DNA of 64,000 nucleotides from Anthoceros angustus (Eukaryota; Streptophyta; Anthocerotopsida; Anthocerotales; Anthocerotaceae): NCBI GenBank assembly GCA_010909165.1, contig MU008171.1, positions 62,001 through 126,000 on the forward strand. The letters run 5' to 3'. Positions 1 to 9,551 of this stretch are shown piece after piece. The notes below the pieces were generated by a model, which did no database searches, was not told the DNA's origin, and saw nothing but the letters and a program-made list of their open reading frames with translations. Position 1 is the stretch's first letter. The number at the start of each line of letters is the position of its first letter. Position numbers and translations under genes: made by a program.

Positions 1-240
1 TGTTCTGTGTTCATTTTGGGGTTTAGAGTCGCTTGCATTTGGTAGTAGCATTCCATTTCTCGTGTGTCCCACTAATGCACAACAAGGTGCAGCATACAAA
101 ATTTACAACAAAGTACGTTGTAAAACACTTGTTGTAAATATGCCCCATTTAAAGAAGCTGAAAATATATATTTGTGTTATTCATTAATTTGTATTTTTTT
201 ATAAAAGTTTTTTTTCATATATATATATATATTACTTAAA

Positions 241-900
241 AGGGCGTTGTAATTTAAATGTTGTAATTTCTTTTGCAATTGGGATATTGTAAATGGTTTT
301 GTAAAACTGGTCGTTGTAAAGTGCGGTGTACCCACACCGAGACGTCTCAAACTTAGATGTTGTAATTCCTTTTGCAATTCGGATATTGTAGATGGTTTTG
401 TAAAACAGGTTGTTGTAAAGTGTGTTGTACCCACACCGAGACGTCTTAGACGTTGTAATTCCTTTTGCAATTGGGATATTGTAAATGGTTTTGTAAAAAA
501 GGTTGTTGTAAAGTGCGTTGTACCCACACCGAGACGTCTTAGATGTTGTAATTCCTTTTGCAATTGGGATATTGTAAATGGTTTTGTAAAACTGGTCGTT
601 GTAAAGTGCGTTGTACCCACACCGAGACGTCTCAAACTTAGATGTTCTAATTCCTTTTGCAATTGGGATATTGTAAATGGTTTTGTAAAACTGGTCGTTG
701 TAAAGTGCGTTGTACCCACACCGAGACGTCTCAAACTTAGATGTTCTAATTCCTTTTGCAATTAGGATATTGTAAATGATTTTGTAAAACAGGTTGTTGT
801 AAAGTGCATTGTACCCACACCGAGACGCCTCAAACTTAAATGTTGTAAGTCCTTTTGCAATTGGGATGTTGTAAATGGTTTTGTAAAAGGCATTGTAAAT
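241..900. repeat. Subterminal tandem array, 93/99-bp units
   Basis: At least six units are anchored by the motif CCCACACCGAGACG at 331, 430, 523, 616, 715 and 814, giving periods of 99, 93, 93, 99 and 99 bp. The two lengths differ by one 6-bp indel next to the motif. Units are rich in TTGTAA and TTGCAATTGGGATATTG words. Because both periods are divisible by three, long stop-free frames run through the array on both frames of the minus strand; I do not regard them as genes. Confidence 0.9.
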
Positions 901-1130
901 AGGTGACATGGCAAGGGTTGCTGACTAGGCACCATATGGCAATGGGCACCACGTCATCACATGGTGATGTGGCGATGAGGGTCATGTCATCAAATCATGG
1001 CACGTCATCACCTGATGATGTGGCAATGAAGGGCCATGTGGCAACAACATGCCATGTCATCACTTGGTGATGTGGCGGTGATGTGGTGCCATATCACCAC
1101 TTTAATGACATGGCGCTGGAACTGGCCATG
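901..1130. repeat. Imperfect inverted GTCATCAC/GTGATGTGGC motifs in the CACTA subterminal region
   Basis: Short words CACGTCATCAC and GTGATGTGGC recur about every 40-60 bp in opposite orientations (around 951-972, 1002-1023 and 1056-1076), each pair able to form a small hairpin. Subterminal short inverted motifs are where CACTA transposases of the TnpA type bind, so these may be binding sites. That role is inferred only from position. Confidence 0.5.
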
Positions 1131-1255
1131 TCAACAATTTTACTACGTCATGAAGCTCTCGGTTTACAATGGCGTTGTTGCGCCGTTTTACAACGCTGCG
1201 TTGTCACACCCGTTATAAAAACCGTTGTAAAAACCCTCATTCTCTTGTAGTGCAA

Positions 1256-2147
1256 GCTGTATAGGGTATGGGCAATTAGTAGACCCACACTCTAAAATGC
1301 AAGCCTTGTATGCTCTGTGGGTTCTTAAAATGCTTGACCCCAACTCCTATCCCTTGGAAACCTTTCTTATATTATAAACTAAACCTCATATAGGACGTTT
1401 TTGGTGGCACATTGAGACATCCTAGATAATAAACTTGTTCTTAGAGTATATGAAGCTTGAGGACTGTAAGGTCCGAGCTTGGAACCTTACAGCTTGCACT
1501 ATTCTTCTGAGCTTTCAAGGTCATGAACTGTGTTGGTGTTGTTCTCCTTTGGTTATTAAATCTAACACTTATGCTAATATATATCCATACCCCAAGGGAC
1601 GGTTCAACCGAAATAATTAATTTTTAAAAGTGAATCCGGGAATCCACCTAACCACACCCTGATTATCAAAGACTTGAACCAATAAATGCTGCACAAGGCA
1701 ATGAGTACCTAGCCACCTAAGTACCTACCTCGCTTTGGTTGTCACAAGTATTCTTCGTGCTATGGCATGTTGTGGGCTACGGACTTCCCTTGGAGGTTAG
1801 GAAATAAGTTGGGTTTTGTTTTTTTCGTAGGTCCGAAGGGTAAAATAAGGCGGAAAAGGAGGAATAGGATCAGGCCGGACTGCTGAGTGTACTCGGACTC
1901 GGAGTGGGTAACGGACACCACTCACGACGAGCTACGACCGCACCGGGTATCGGATAAGTCCGGACCCCACTCCGGTCAAAACAGATAAGTACGCCAGGGA
2001 AAGTAACTTAGACGTTGAGTCGTGAAGTCAGACTGAGCGGCGCCACGTGGACGGCCCTGAATGGAGGATGGGCATGCAGCAGACCGTAGGCCGTTATAGC
2101 GGTATTCACGCCTGCACGCGCGACTAAGGCGAGTAGGCGGGCGCAAG
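1256..2147. other. No gene recognised
   Basis: Mixed-composition sequence between the CACTA terminus and the CCGGAC-rich region. There are only short open frames without recognisable motifs, and no RNA gene was seen. Confidence 0.5.
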
Positions 2148-2459
2148 GTGAGAGTAAGCCATGCACCTCCGCGATTCACGGATGGGAAGGGCACCTCCGC
2201 CAGATTACTCCCAACGACGCCGCCGACGAGGAGGGTCATTTCTCTGTGCGACCTCGAGACACTCGCAGTCTCTTGCGCTCCGCAACCCCGCCCTCTGGCG
2301 CTATCTCTCCGAACGCTCAGGCACCTTCGCGCGCGGCTCACCTTTGGGGTTGGAGCAGCGAACGCAGCGAAGAGGGCGCATCGTGCCAGCGATCACGGAC
2401 AATCGTCTACAGCGGAGTAAGAAGAAGAAGGCGATGGGACCCAAGAAGGCTGCGGAGGT

Positions 2460-3047
2460 ATGGGCGCCATGGAACCTGGTGGAGCGCAACATTGTCACCC
2501 GGCGCTATCCGGACTTTGGGCCGTGGCTGAAGGAGGTGCAAGGGAGGACGGACTCGGGGACAGCGCAGCCACAGGAGCCCTAGGAGCGCTGTTTGACGAC
2601 GGCAGCAGCAGCAGCGAGGGAGAGCAGCGGAAAGAGCCGGGAGGAGGAAGGGTCGCCACACCGGAGGTAAGCACTCGGCACCCTCACATGGAAGGAAGGG
2701 AGGAGGATCCTGGGAAGGAAGTGGAAAGAGCGCAACCGGGCATTCGGGAACCAAGGGAGGGTTCAGTAGATGAACCCGTGACCAGCCCGGTGAGGAGGCA
2801 GAGCCAGGAGCCTGCGGGTCCGGACTTTGTTCGGACTCCGGAGGAAAGGCCGGATCTCGAAGTCCGGCCCCCTGAGGGAAGTCTGGACTTAGAGATCCAG
2901 ACTCTAGTGACGAGTCCGGACCCTGAGGTCCGGACTGTGGAAGGTTGGGTCCAAGACCGGACCCAGAGGGTGTCCGGACCCCGAGGTCCGGACTCAAAGA
3001 AGGCCGGACCCGGAGGAAGACCGGACCCCAGGGAAGACCGGACCTAG
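2460..3047 (+). CDS. Hypothetical ORF in a CCGGAC-rich tract (doubtful gene)
   Basis: A 195-codon open frame starts at an ATG. The product would be acidic and rich in Pro, Glu, Asp and Gly. Its second half is a degenerate run of short Pro-Asp/Glu-Val-Arg motifs produced by repeated TCCGGAC and GAGGTCCGG words at about 2815-3115. I recognise no domain. It lies just upstream of an LTR-like segment, so it may be an accessory frame or spacer of a retroelement. The high GC content and internal repetition could also create this frame by chance; a 233-codon frame exists on the opposite strand for the same reason. Confidence 0.2.
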   Translation: MGAMEPGGAQHCHPALSGLWAVAEGGAREDGLGDSAATGALGALFDDGSSSSEGEQRKEPGGGRVATPEVSTRHPHMEGREEDPGKEVERAQPGIREPREGSVDEPVTSPVRRQSQEPAGPDFVRTPEERPDLEVRPPEGSLDLEIQTLVTSPDPEVRTVEGWVQDRTQRVSGPRGPDSKKAGPGGRPDPREDRT

Positions 3048-3115
3048 AAGTCCGGACCGAGTCAAGACAGGTCCCGAGGTCCGTGCTAGGAGTGGGGAGA
3101 GCCACCAATCACCGG
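2815..3115. repeat. Degenerate CCGGAC/GTCCGG palindromic repeat tract
   Basis: The palindrome-rich word TCCGGAC, usually next to GAGGTCCGGAC or AGACCGGACC, occurs more than a dozen times in 300 bp with 12-30 bp spacing. CpG density is very high. It forms the C-terminal half of the hypothetical frame at 2460-3047. Confidence 0.75.
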
Positions 3116-3119
3116 CCCA

Positions 3120-3990
3120 GATCCGGCCCTTGAGAGCCCATTGCGGGGCCCGCCAGAGAGATAAGAGAGGAGGCGAGGAGGATTTAGTGGTGATCATTGT
3201 CGCCGCCACGGGTGGCGAGCTGGCTGCACCCTGAAGAGAAGGGTCCGCCTCACGGATCATTCGATTGCGCAATGCCGTTGTGGCTTGGGCCGATTAAGAA
3301 GGAATCGGGGCCATCCGGCCCCACCACCGTCGGCGATAGGAGGAATAGGAGGATAGTAGGCGGCCTGTTAATCGAGTGGTCCCCTCGAATAGAGGTGTAA
3401 GAAGGCGCCTTGGCCTCAAGTATAAGAGGGCTAAGGCCTCAATAAATCATCTTCTCTTGGTGTTGATGCCGCTTTCTTGCGCACCTTTGTGTGTCTTCAT
3501 GCTAACGTGAGTCCCGAGTCATCGGTGCTGCACGGAGATCAAGGTCCCGTGACGGACCCTAACGGTGGTGGTGTGCGCAGGAAGAGCGATCGGGGACCCT
3601 TGTTCGTCCCAGGCGGTCAGTACGTGAGCCGGGATCGTGAGCCGGAGGAACTCGGGAGGCGTCTGAGCCGGAGGAACTCGGGAGGCGTCTGAGCAACAGA
3701 GGATCAGGTCCGGACTGTGTAGCCACTTGCGTTCTTCCCCAAGTTGATGAGTGTAGTAAGAGTGGTGAGAGGAACGGACTAGAGGAACGAGTGACGTGCG
3801 TGAACGAGACGGACGCAACGGGTCCTTAAACGTTTGGCCACACCGGGCCTGTTCGGTGAACGTTAGGAGTAGTTAGGCGCAAAACGACGTTTGTGTGTGT
3901 TAAGGCTGAGCGGTCACAAAGTAAGGTGAGAATCGATCGAAAAGCGGCAAACGGAGCTTGTCATTCCCTTGGGAACAGACTCCTTACTAC
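3120..3990 (+). mobile_element. LTR-like segment of a Ty3/gypsy (Tat-like) element
   Basis: A TATAAGAGG box near 3421 is followed by an AATAAA signal at 3441-3446 and a GC-rich downstream region. The 3' part (3970-3990) holds a CATTCCCTTGGGAACAG word closely matching the 3' part of the better-defined LTR at 42.9-44.1 kb. A 26-bp unit is duplicated in tandem at 3639-3690. No primer binding site follows, so this is a solo, truncated or 3' LTR. Boundaries are approximate. Confidence 0.45.
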
Positions 3991-6130
3991 AACGACATGG
4001 GATTGTGCGCGCCCGGCTGGCCGTCAGCAAAAGTCGCGCCACACATGTGCAGGTTAATTAGGACGCCATCGTTAGTTAACCAACTTCGTTCCTGCAAAGT
4101 GACCGGTTGAGCGAGGTCTGGTTGATGGAGACGATTGATGCTGATTGTGCAATAAATTGGTCAGCAAATTAGTCAGTATCTGTAAGAGCTTGGTAACCAA
4201 AGTCCATTTGATTGTCTTAAGGGCATTTATACTAATTTTAGTCCATATATAAATCAGCTCACTATTTAACCAAAGTCACAAACAGAAACAAATTGTAGTT
4301 GTTCAAGAGGTAAACTTCTATGGAAGAAAATGGAGATATGTCATGTAGGTTGAATCTGGGTTAGGCAAGATTGAGAAAATATGCTTAAATTATAAAGCAT
4401 ATTTTCCCAATGGAGGTGAGGTAACTTTATCTTCATGCGTCCTTGTAGATATAAAGTCTGATGGGACATCTTCTGACTTTCATTTTAAGAGTAGTGAGCT
4501 CTTTCGACATTTGTACAGAAAGAGAACTAGTACTGCTGAAATGGACTATGTGGAAAGTCCATCGCTTCGTACGCGCTCCCCTCGCTGCTAACAATCATCT
4601 TATTCTTTTAAAGTTAAGATCCAATTTTATATCCAAAATAAAATGTAAGATTTTTGCCTCTAGAGCAAAAGGGAGAATTTAGTTTTATGGGTAGCAAGTT
4701 GTCACAATTCTACGATTGTTTAGTGTTCTACTAGTATTGCTATTAAGCAAGTATGTCTTTAGGGTCAAGCTATGTATGTGAACCGGGTGGAGGACCCTCA
4801 CATGATTCCTAAAATACTCGCAAATATACTCTCCACTTATAAGCGTCAATATTAAACTCAATTTGTTATACTCTCAGGTCACAACTCTAGGCTTTGCTGG
4901 TTAAACTATTTAAGTATTATTGCTTGTGCCTAGCCAGGTGCTCTCATTTCACAGTGGAGGAGTTGTAGAATTGCGATGACCTTGTTCCATCCCAAGCGTG
5001 AAAGTGGAATGCATCATTGCCCTTCATTTCACCTACAGCTCATTGTCTTCCATTTCGTTGTTTTTTACGTTTCCCTCACATTGTTCTTAAAGAAGTAGGG
5101 GTGTCTAAAGTTTTATGTTCCACAACTTGGCTAAGTGCTAATGATTGGGCAAAGAGTAGAGCAGAATTATATTGAAGCAAATGACAAAGTAGGAAATGTT
5201 AAGGCATAACATATGAATGATTGAGGGAAAAGAGACGCCCGATTACTTGTCGAAAATGGAGGGGAGTAATGACAGCTAGTCGGTTGGAGTGGCGTGATAA
5301 TCTTACATTGGATAAGAGGTAATATGGGTATTGGGATAGGATACAATCAAAGCCTCTAAAGTAACAAAATTAATAATGGTTTCGAGATGGTCATTATGAA
5401 TGTAGACAAACTAACAATCGAGTGGACCGCACGTAACTATGGTTCTCCCAACTGCGGGAAGCCATGGGGAATATGTAAGCGGACTGCACGTGGGTGCTAT
5501 GTAGCAAGATTACACTAATTTACACATACACCAACCTAGGTACAAGCTCGAGAGGAAAGAAGTGAGATGAATACTTTTCGATTGTCGAGACGATGAGACA
5601 GCAAAATCGGGAGTAGCAACATAAAGTGCATATGAAAGTTTCAGCACCTCCACCTAGCTTGCAACCTTTGTGGTAGGAAACAAAGTGTCATGGACCTGTG
5701 CGAGAGATATCTAACTAATTCGTATTTGAAGCCAGCAATTATTGGGGGTTGCGGTTTGTTATTTGTTGTTTCTAACAACTGACCTCAAGTACGGAAATAT
5801 TGAAAGAAGGACTCATACTATCAAAGTCTGACTGTATGAGAACCGGCGTGGCCCGATCCGTGAAGGCTAATATTAATGGACTGTAAAAGATGATGGACAA
5901 ACTACCGAGGTGACAATGATGAAGCCCATATTTGTTCTCAAGGCTCAAAGTATTATATGAGAGACATTCCCGATCAGGATAGGCCCATGACATGACAAGT
6001 CCTTCATCGTCAATAAATAAATTAAAAAAAATGGAGAGACTTTATATAAAAAGAAAAGAGATGGAAAAAACACCATCTACACCGAAAAAAAAAGGGGTCA
6101 ACCCAACAAAGGGTACCAGGCCAAGAGGAA
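3991..6130. other. Intergenic, no gene recognised
   Basis: About 2.1 kb of AT-leaning sequence with short open frames only. No protein family, RNA gene or clear tandem repeat was recognised. Confidence 0.5.
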
Positions 6131-6543
6131 CTAATGCCCACGATCGATTTTCTCAAAACTACCTACCGCCTTAAGAATCTCGTGATCGGGGATAAGAAAG
6201 AGCCTACCTACCACCACCGTTGAAGAAGCCGCCTCCCCTGCGCTAGTCGCCGTCATGTACACCGCATTCGTCAATGCCCTCTGCAACGCGATGGACACCT
6301 GTTGCCTCAAGAAAGAAACAATACAAGAAAGGGGGAGACCAACCCCATTCCTGCGATCGTGGTAAGCCTTAACAAAGCCCTTGAGGAACTTCGAGAAGTC
6401 CCGACCCATGGCCCCGTGAGTCTCGATGGCGAGCGGGATAAAAGTGTGGCCGCTCTGCAGAGGAGAGTACTTGCAGACCTTGGCCGTCGTGTAGCCTTCC
6501 GCCACCTAACCCGGGGGGTTGAGAATAACGTGCTCACAGACAC
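6131..6543 (-). pseudogene. C-terminal fragment of a LINE-type retrotransposon ORF2
   Basis: The minus-strand frame ending at 6131 encodes a segment around HTFIPLAIETHGAMG, then FLKGF and a distal VSIALQRALTNA block. This is the conserved tail found after the reverse transcriptase in many plant LINE-derived proteins (a K-x-Y...FxPxAxETxGA...ISxALQR pattern). No reverse transcriptase domain precedes it here, and upstream frames are broken, so it is a truncated relic. The C-terminal region just upstream of this block in such proteins is found separately at 35.96-36.5 kb. Confidence 0.55.
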
Positions 6544-6819
6544 TGTCTCGGATGGGTTACAACTACATCACCCACAGAGACCTAGTCCCCCCGGGTAACC
6601 GTTAATGTGTATGAATAATAAATCATCCATACGTTATAAGCCCATGAAATAAATCGACCAGATTCCTCACCTTTTATGCCAATGAACAATGTAATGATCT
6701 AATCCCTCCTGCGCAAAATGGTAGGTCATTGTAAAATTTTCTCTACTCTTCCCTCAGTGAACAGCGCACAGCGAATGAACGCCATTGACTCTATACATGT
6801 GGGCCGAACGAATGAATTC

Positions 6820-7020
6820 CGAAGAAGAAGAAGAAGAATTTTATTTAAGTCCACTAAGGACGGATTTCCGTCATGGGACTTGGTACTTAACAACTTGTAC
6901 CATGGTGTACCTAAGCTACTTGCACTAAGGGCATCCACTCCCTTTAGGCACCCCATCTAAGTACTGATCCAAGCTCAGGATGCTTAATAACGGCGTTCTT
7001 ATGAATGTGTGTCCATTAGG
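6820..7020 (+). repeat. Dispersed repeat family, copy A
   Basis: A GAA-triplet run leads into a TCCACTAAGGACGGATTTCC block, then a GACTTGGTACTT...ACCATGGTG block, a CATCCACTCCCTTTAGGCAC block and an AACGGCGTTCTTATGAATGTG end. Parts of this order recur at 31.68-31.79 kb (opposite strand), 32.46-32.52 kb and 62.40-62.84 kb. No coding capacity is visible. It may be a non-autonomous transposon or the 3' portion of a larger element. Confidence 0.7.
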
Positions 7021-7351
7021 GTCCGTTTGATGCGAAGATAAATAGTAAGATAGATGCGTCACCGCATGTAAAATGAGAAATAAGAAACAGGTGACTGAGT
7101 GACAACAGGAGCGCAAGGACAGCCATGCCACGCGGCGGAAACAAGTCAGCATCCGGTGGAGTGACAGCTCTAACAAGGACAACTTGGTTGGGGCTGGTCT
7201 CGCTCCGCGCCTGACTCGGCCTTGGACTCGCCACGCCCCGCTCCCCTCGGTGTCGCACATCAGCTCGTGTTTATAGCATCGCAGCGCGCTGTACGTGCTT
7301 CCTCGCTCAAAAGCGCGCTCTGCTCTGCCTTTGCTCTTCTCCATCGAGCAG

Positions 7352-7395
7352 CAGCTTGGGCTTGGGCTGGGACTGGGGCTGGGGCTGGGGCTGCC
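7352..7395 (+). repeat. TGGGCT/TGGGGC hexanucleotide repeat in the PRODH leader
   Basis: About seven imperfect hexamers end immediately before the start ATG of the proline dehydrogenase gene. They are in frame with the CDS and stop-free back to about 7222, but no upstream ATG exists, so the ATG at 7396 is the start chosen. Confidence 0.7.
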
Positions 7396-9264
7396 ATGGC
7401 ATGGCGTTCTGCCCGTGGCTTCTGTTCGAGAGTGTCCCGACGCGCCTTTGCCTTTGGATCACGTCTGGATCAGGTGCAGCCACCCGTTGCAGGGGCTTTC
7501 CATCGCAGTAGCGGGATCGCATCTCGCCAATCTTGCGTCCCTTCCCGCTTCATCTTCCTCGGGCGGGCCAACTCCTCCGCAGCACCTGCCACCTCGGCCG
7601 CCGCCCCTGCTCCCGGAGCCGCACACATCAGGAGCCTGCAGGAGGTGGAGCTCCTGCACAATTCCGTCACGGAGGGCCAGGCTGACATTCTGGAAACACA
7701 CAACGGGCAGCTGCTTTACGCGGGGTTCACCTCGGGTGAGCTGCTTGCCACTCTGATCAATCTCAACCTGGTGGCGTCGGAGCCGCTGGTTGATCTCAGC
7801 ATCAAGCTGCTCAAGTCCCCCCTCTCTGAGGTGTTTCCGCTGAGGAACCTGTTCCATTTCGTTGTCAAGAGGACTGCGTATCTCCACTTCTGTGCAGGGG
7901 AGGATGTGGTGGAAGCCTCCGCCAAGCTGAAGCGGATGTGGGAGCTCGGGCTGAGAGGGATACTGGACTACAGCCTGGAGGACGCAGAGGACAACCAGGC
8001 TTGCCAACGCAATCTCACCGGCTTTCTGCAAACCGTCTCTCAGATCCGCGAATTGCCACCCGGTTCGGTAAGGCATCTCGACCTCCGTGTGTGTGCTTGC
8101 GGATGAAATCATGACAACAGTGGCTTCTCAATCGACTTCTCACTCGTTTGATGACGTTGAGAGGACCTTGAGTCCCTAACAGGTTCGTTTAGCTGGTTCG
8201 CCTCTCTGTCACACCTATCTCGTTGATGCTGAACTTTGGTCTGACGCTGTCGGAATTTTTTGTGGTCATGGCAGGTGAGCTCGGCTTGTGTCAAACTTAC
8301 TGCTATTGCACCGATACCTCTATTGGAGAGAGTGAGTGACCTGCTTAGGTGGCAGCATGTCGACAAGAATTTTCAGCTGCCGTGGAAAGGGTCTGGATTG
8401 CCTTTGCTAGCGCCCAACAGCCCCACCTTCCACGTCCAAAAGGCCCCTGAGCCCCTTACCCCTCAAGAGGAGCAAGACTTGTCTGCAGCAGAAAGGAGGT
8501 TGTGGAGGCTGTGCGAGGCTTGCAAGGAGGTGGGACTCCCTCTGCTGGTGGATGCAGAATATACTTCAGTGCAACCTGCCATAGACCACCTTATATTTGG
8601 TGCAGCGTTGGAATTCAATACATCGGGGCCACCTCTGGTATACGTTACAATACAAGCATATCTCAAGGACGCGCTTCCACGTCTCTCTCTGGCCTTGACT
8701 GCATCCTCTGAGAGAGGAGTGTCACTTGGCGTCAAGCTTGTGAGAGGAGCTTATCTTACCAGGGAGAACTCTCTGGCTGCCTCTCTCAACGCTGAATCTC
8801 CTATTCATTCGAGCATAGAGGAAACACACCGTTGCTACGACGCATGTGCTGCTTTTCTGCTTGAACAAGCATCAGCAGGGGAGACTCATGTTGTGCTAGC
8901 TACGCACAATATTGATTCTGGTGAGCAAGGAGAGGTCCTGGTAGGGAACAGGACTTTCATGTTCTGCTCTGTAAATGTTTTCCTATCTACTCCGCTGATC
9001 ACAAGAATTGCAATTTCAGGCAAGGTTGCTGCACGCAAGGCTGAAGCGCTTGGATTAGCGAGAGGAGATCGCAGACTACAGTTTGCCCAGCTTAAGGGCA
9101 TGGCAGATGGCTTATCACTTGCCCTGACAGCTGCAGGGTTCCAAGTGAGCAAGTACTTGCCCTTCGGACCAGTCGCTCAAGTTCTGCCCTACTTGATTAG
9201 AAGAGCGGAGGAAAATCGTGGAGTGCTTGGAAATACGCGTGGAGAGCGGGAGCAAATGAGGTGA
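7396..9264 (+). CDS. PRODH: Proline dehydrogenase, mitochondrial
   Basis: FAD enzyme oxidising L-proline to pyrroline-5-carboxylate, the first step of proline catabolism, in mitochondria. Exons are 7396-8067, 8275-8920 and 9020-9264; both junctions are GT-AG and in phase, giving 520 aa (plant enzymes are about 500). The N-terminus is rich in Arg, Ser and Ala with no acidic residues early on, as expected for a mitochondrial presequence. The barrel carries family signatures: a VKLVRGAYL strand, a THNIDSG turn and the C-terminal substrate-loop block SKYLPFGPV followed by LIRRAEENRG. The second intron (99 bp, 8921-9019) has no stop and keeps frame, so retention would add 33 residues between THNIDSG and KVAARKAEA. 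The gene converges on the kinesin at 9543, and its likely poly(A) signal (AATAAA, 9546-9551) falls on the kinesin's last codons. Confidence 0.95.
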
Positions 9265-9465
9265 TTTTATTTCTGACACTGATTTGTAGAATGCTCTGGT
9301 TTGTGCTTCTCGAGCTGACGCGATTTACGTGTTTGAAGGGAGGAGTTGAAGCGCCGCTTCTACGCTGCACTAGGTTTGAAGTGACGTAAGCAGATAGGCG
9401 TGCCCCAAATTATTTGGGGAAGAATATTGTTATGGCATGTTCGCTGGAGCGTTGTAAAATCTCAA

Positions 9466-9551
9466 TTTATTGTTTCATTATGATTATGATACATACCGTT
9501 GGCCAGAAATTGAGGCCAACGGGAAAGAATTGTTTTCTTGTATCAAATAAA
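9466..9551. terminator. Overlapping poly(A) signals of convergent genes
   Basis: On the plus strand AATAAA at 9546-9551 suits the proline dehydrogenase transcript. On the minus strand AATAAA at 9471-9466 suits the kinesin transcript. The two 3' UTRs would therefore overlap. Motif-based only; cleavage sites are not known. Confidence 0.5.

Larger units (their letters stand above)
1..1252. mobile_element. Right-end portion of a CACTA (En/Spm-like) DNA transposon
   Basis: Read on the minus strand from 1252, the sequence starts CACTACAAGAG, the diagnostic terminus of plant CACTA elements. It continues into many short TTGTAA/TTACAA-type motifs, which are typical subterminal repeats. The next three bases (1253-1255, CAA) would be the 3-bp target duplication. 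The other end and any transposase lie to the left of the window, so this is a partial element. No transposase coding sequence is visible; the open frames across 177-909 are by-products of a tandem array whose unit lengths are multiples of three. The family call rests on the terminus and the subterminal repeats. Confidence 0.75.

Noticed and set aside
177-909. Two long minus-strand open frames with repeated motifs
   Set aside because: They are read-through of a 93/99-bp tandem array in a CACTA subterminal region; two frames of the same strand are open at once because the units are multiples of three.
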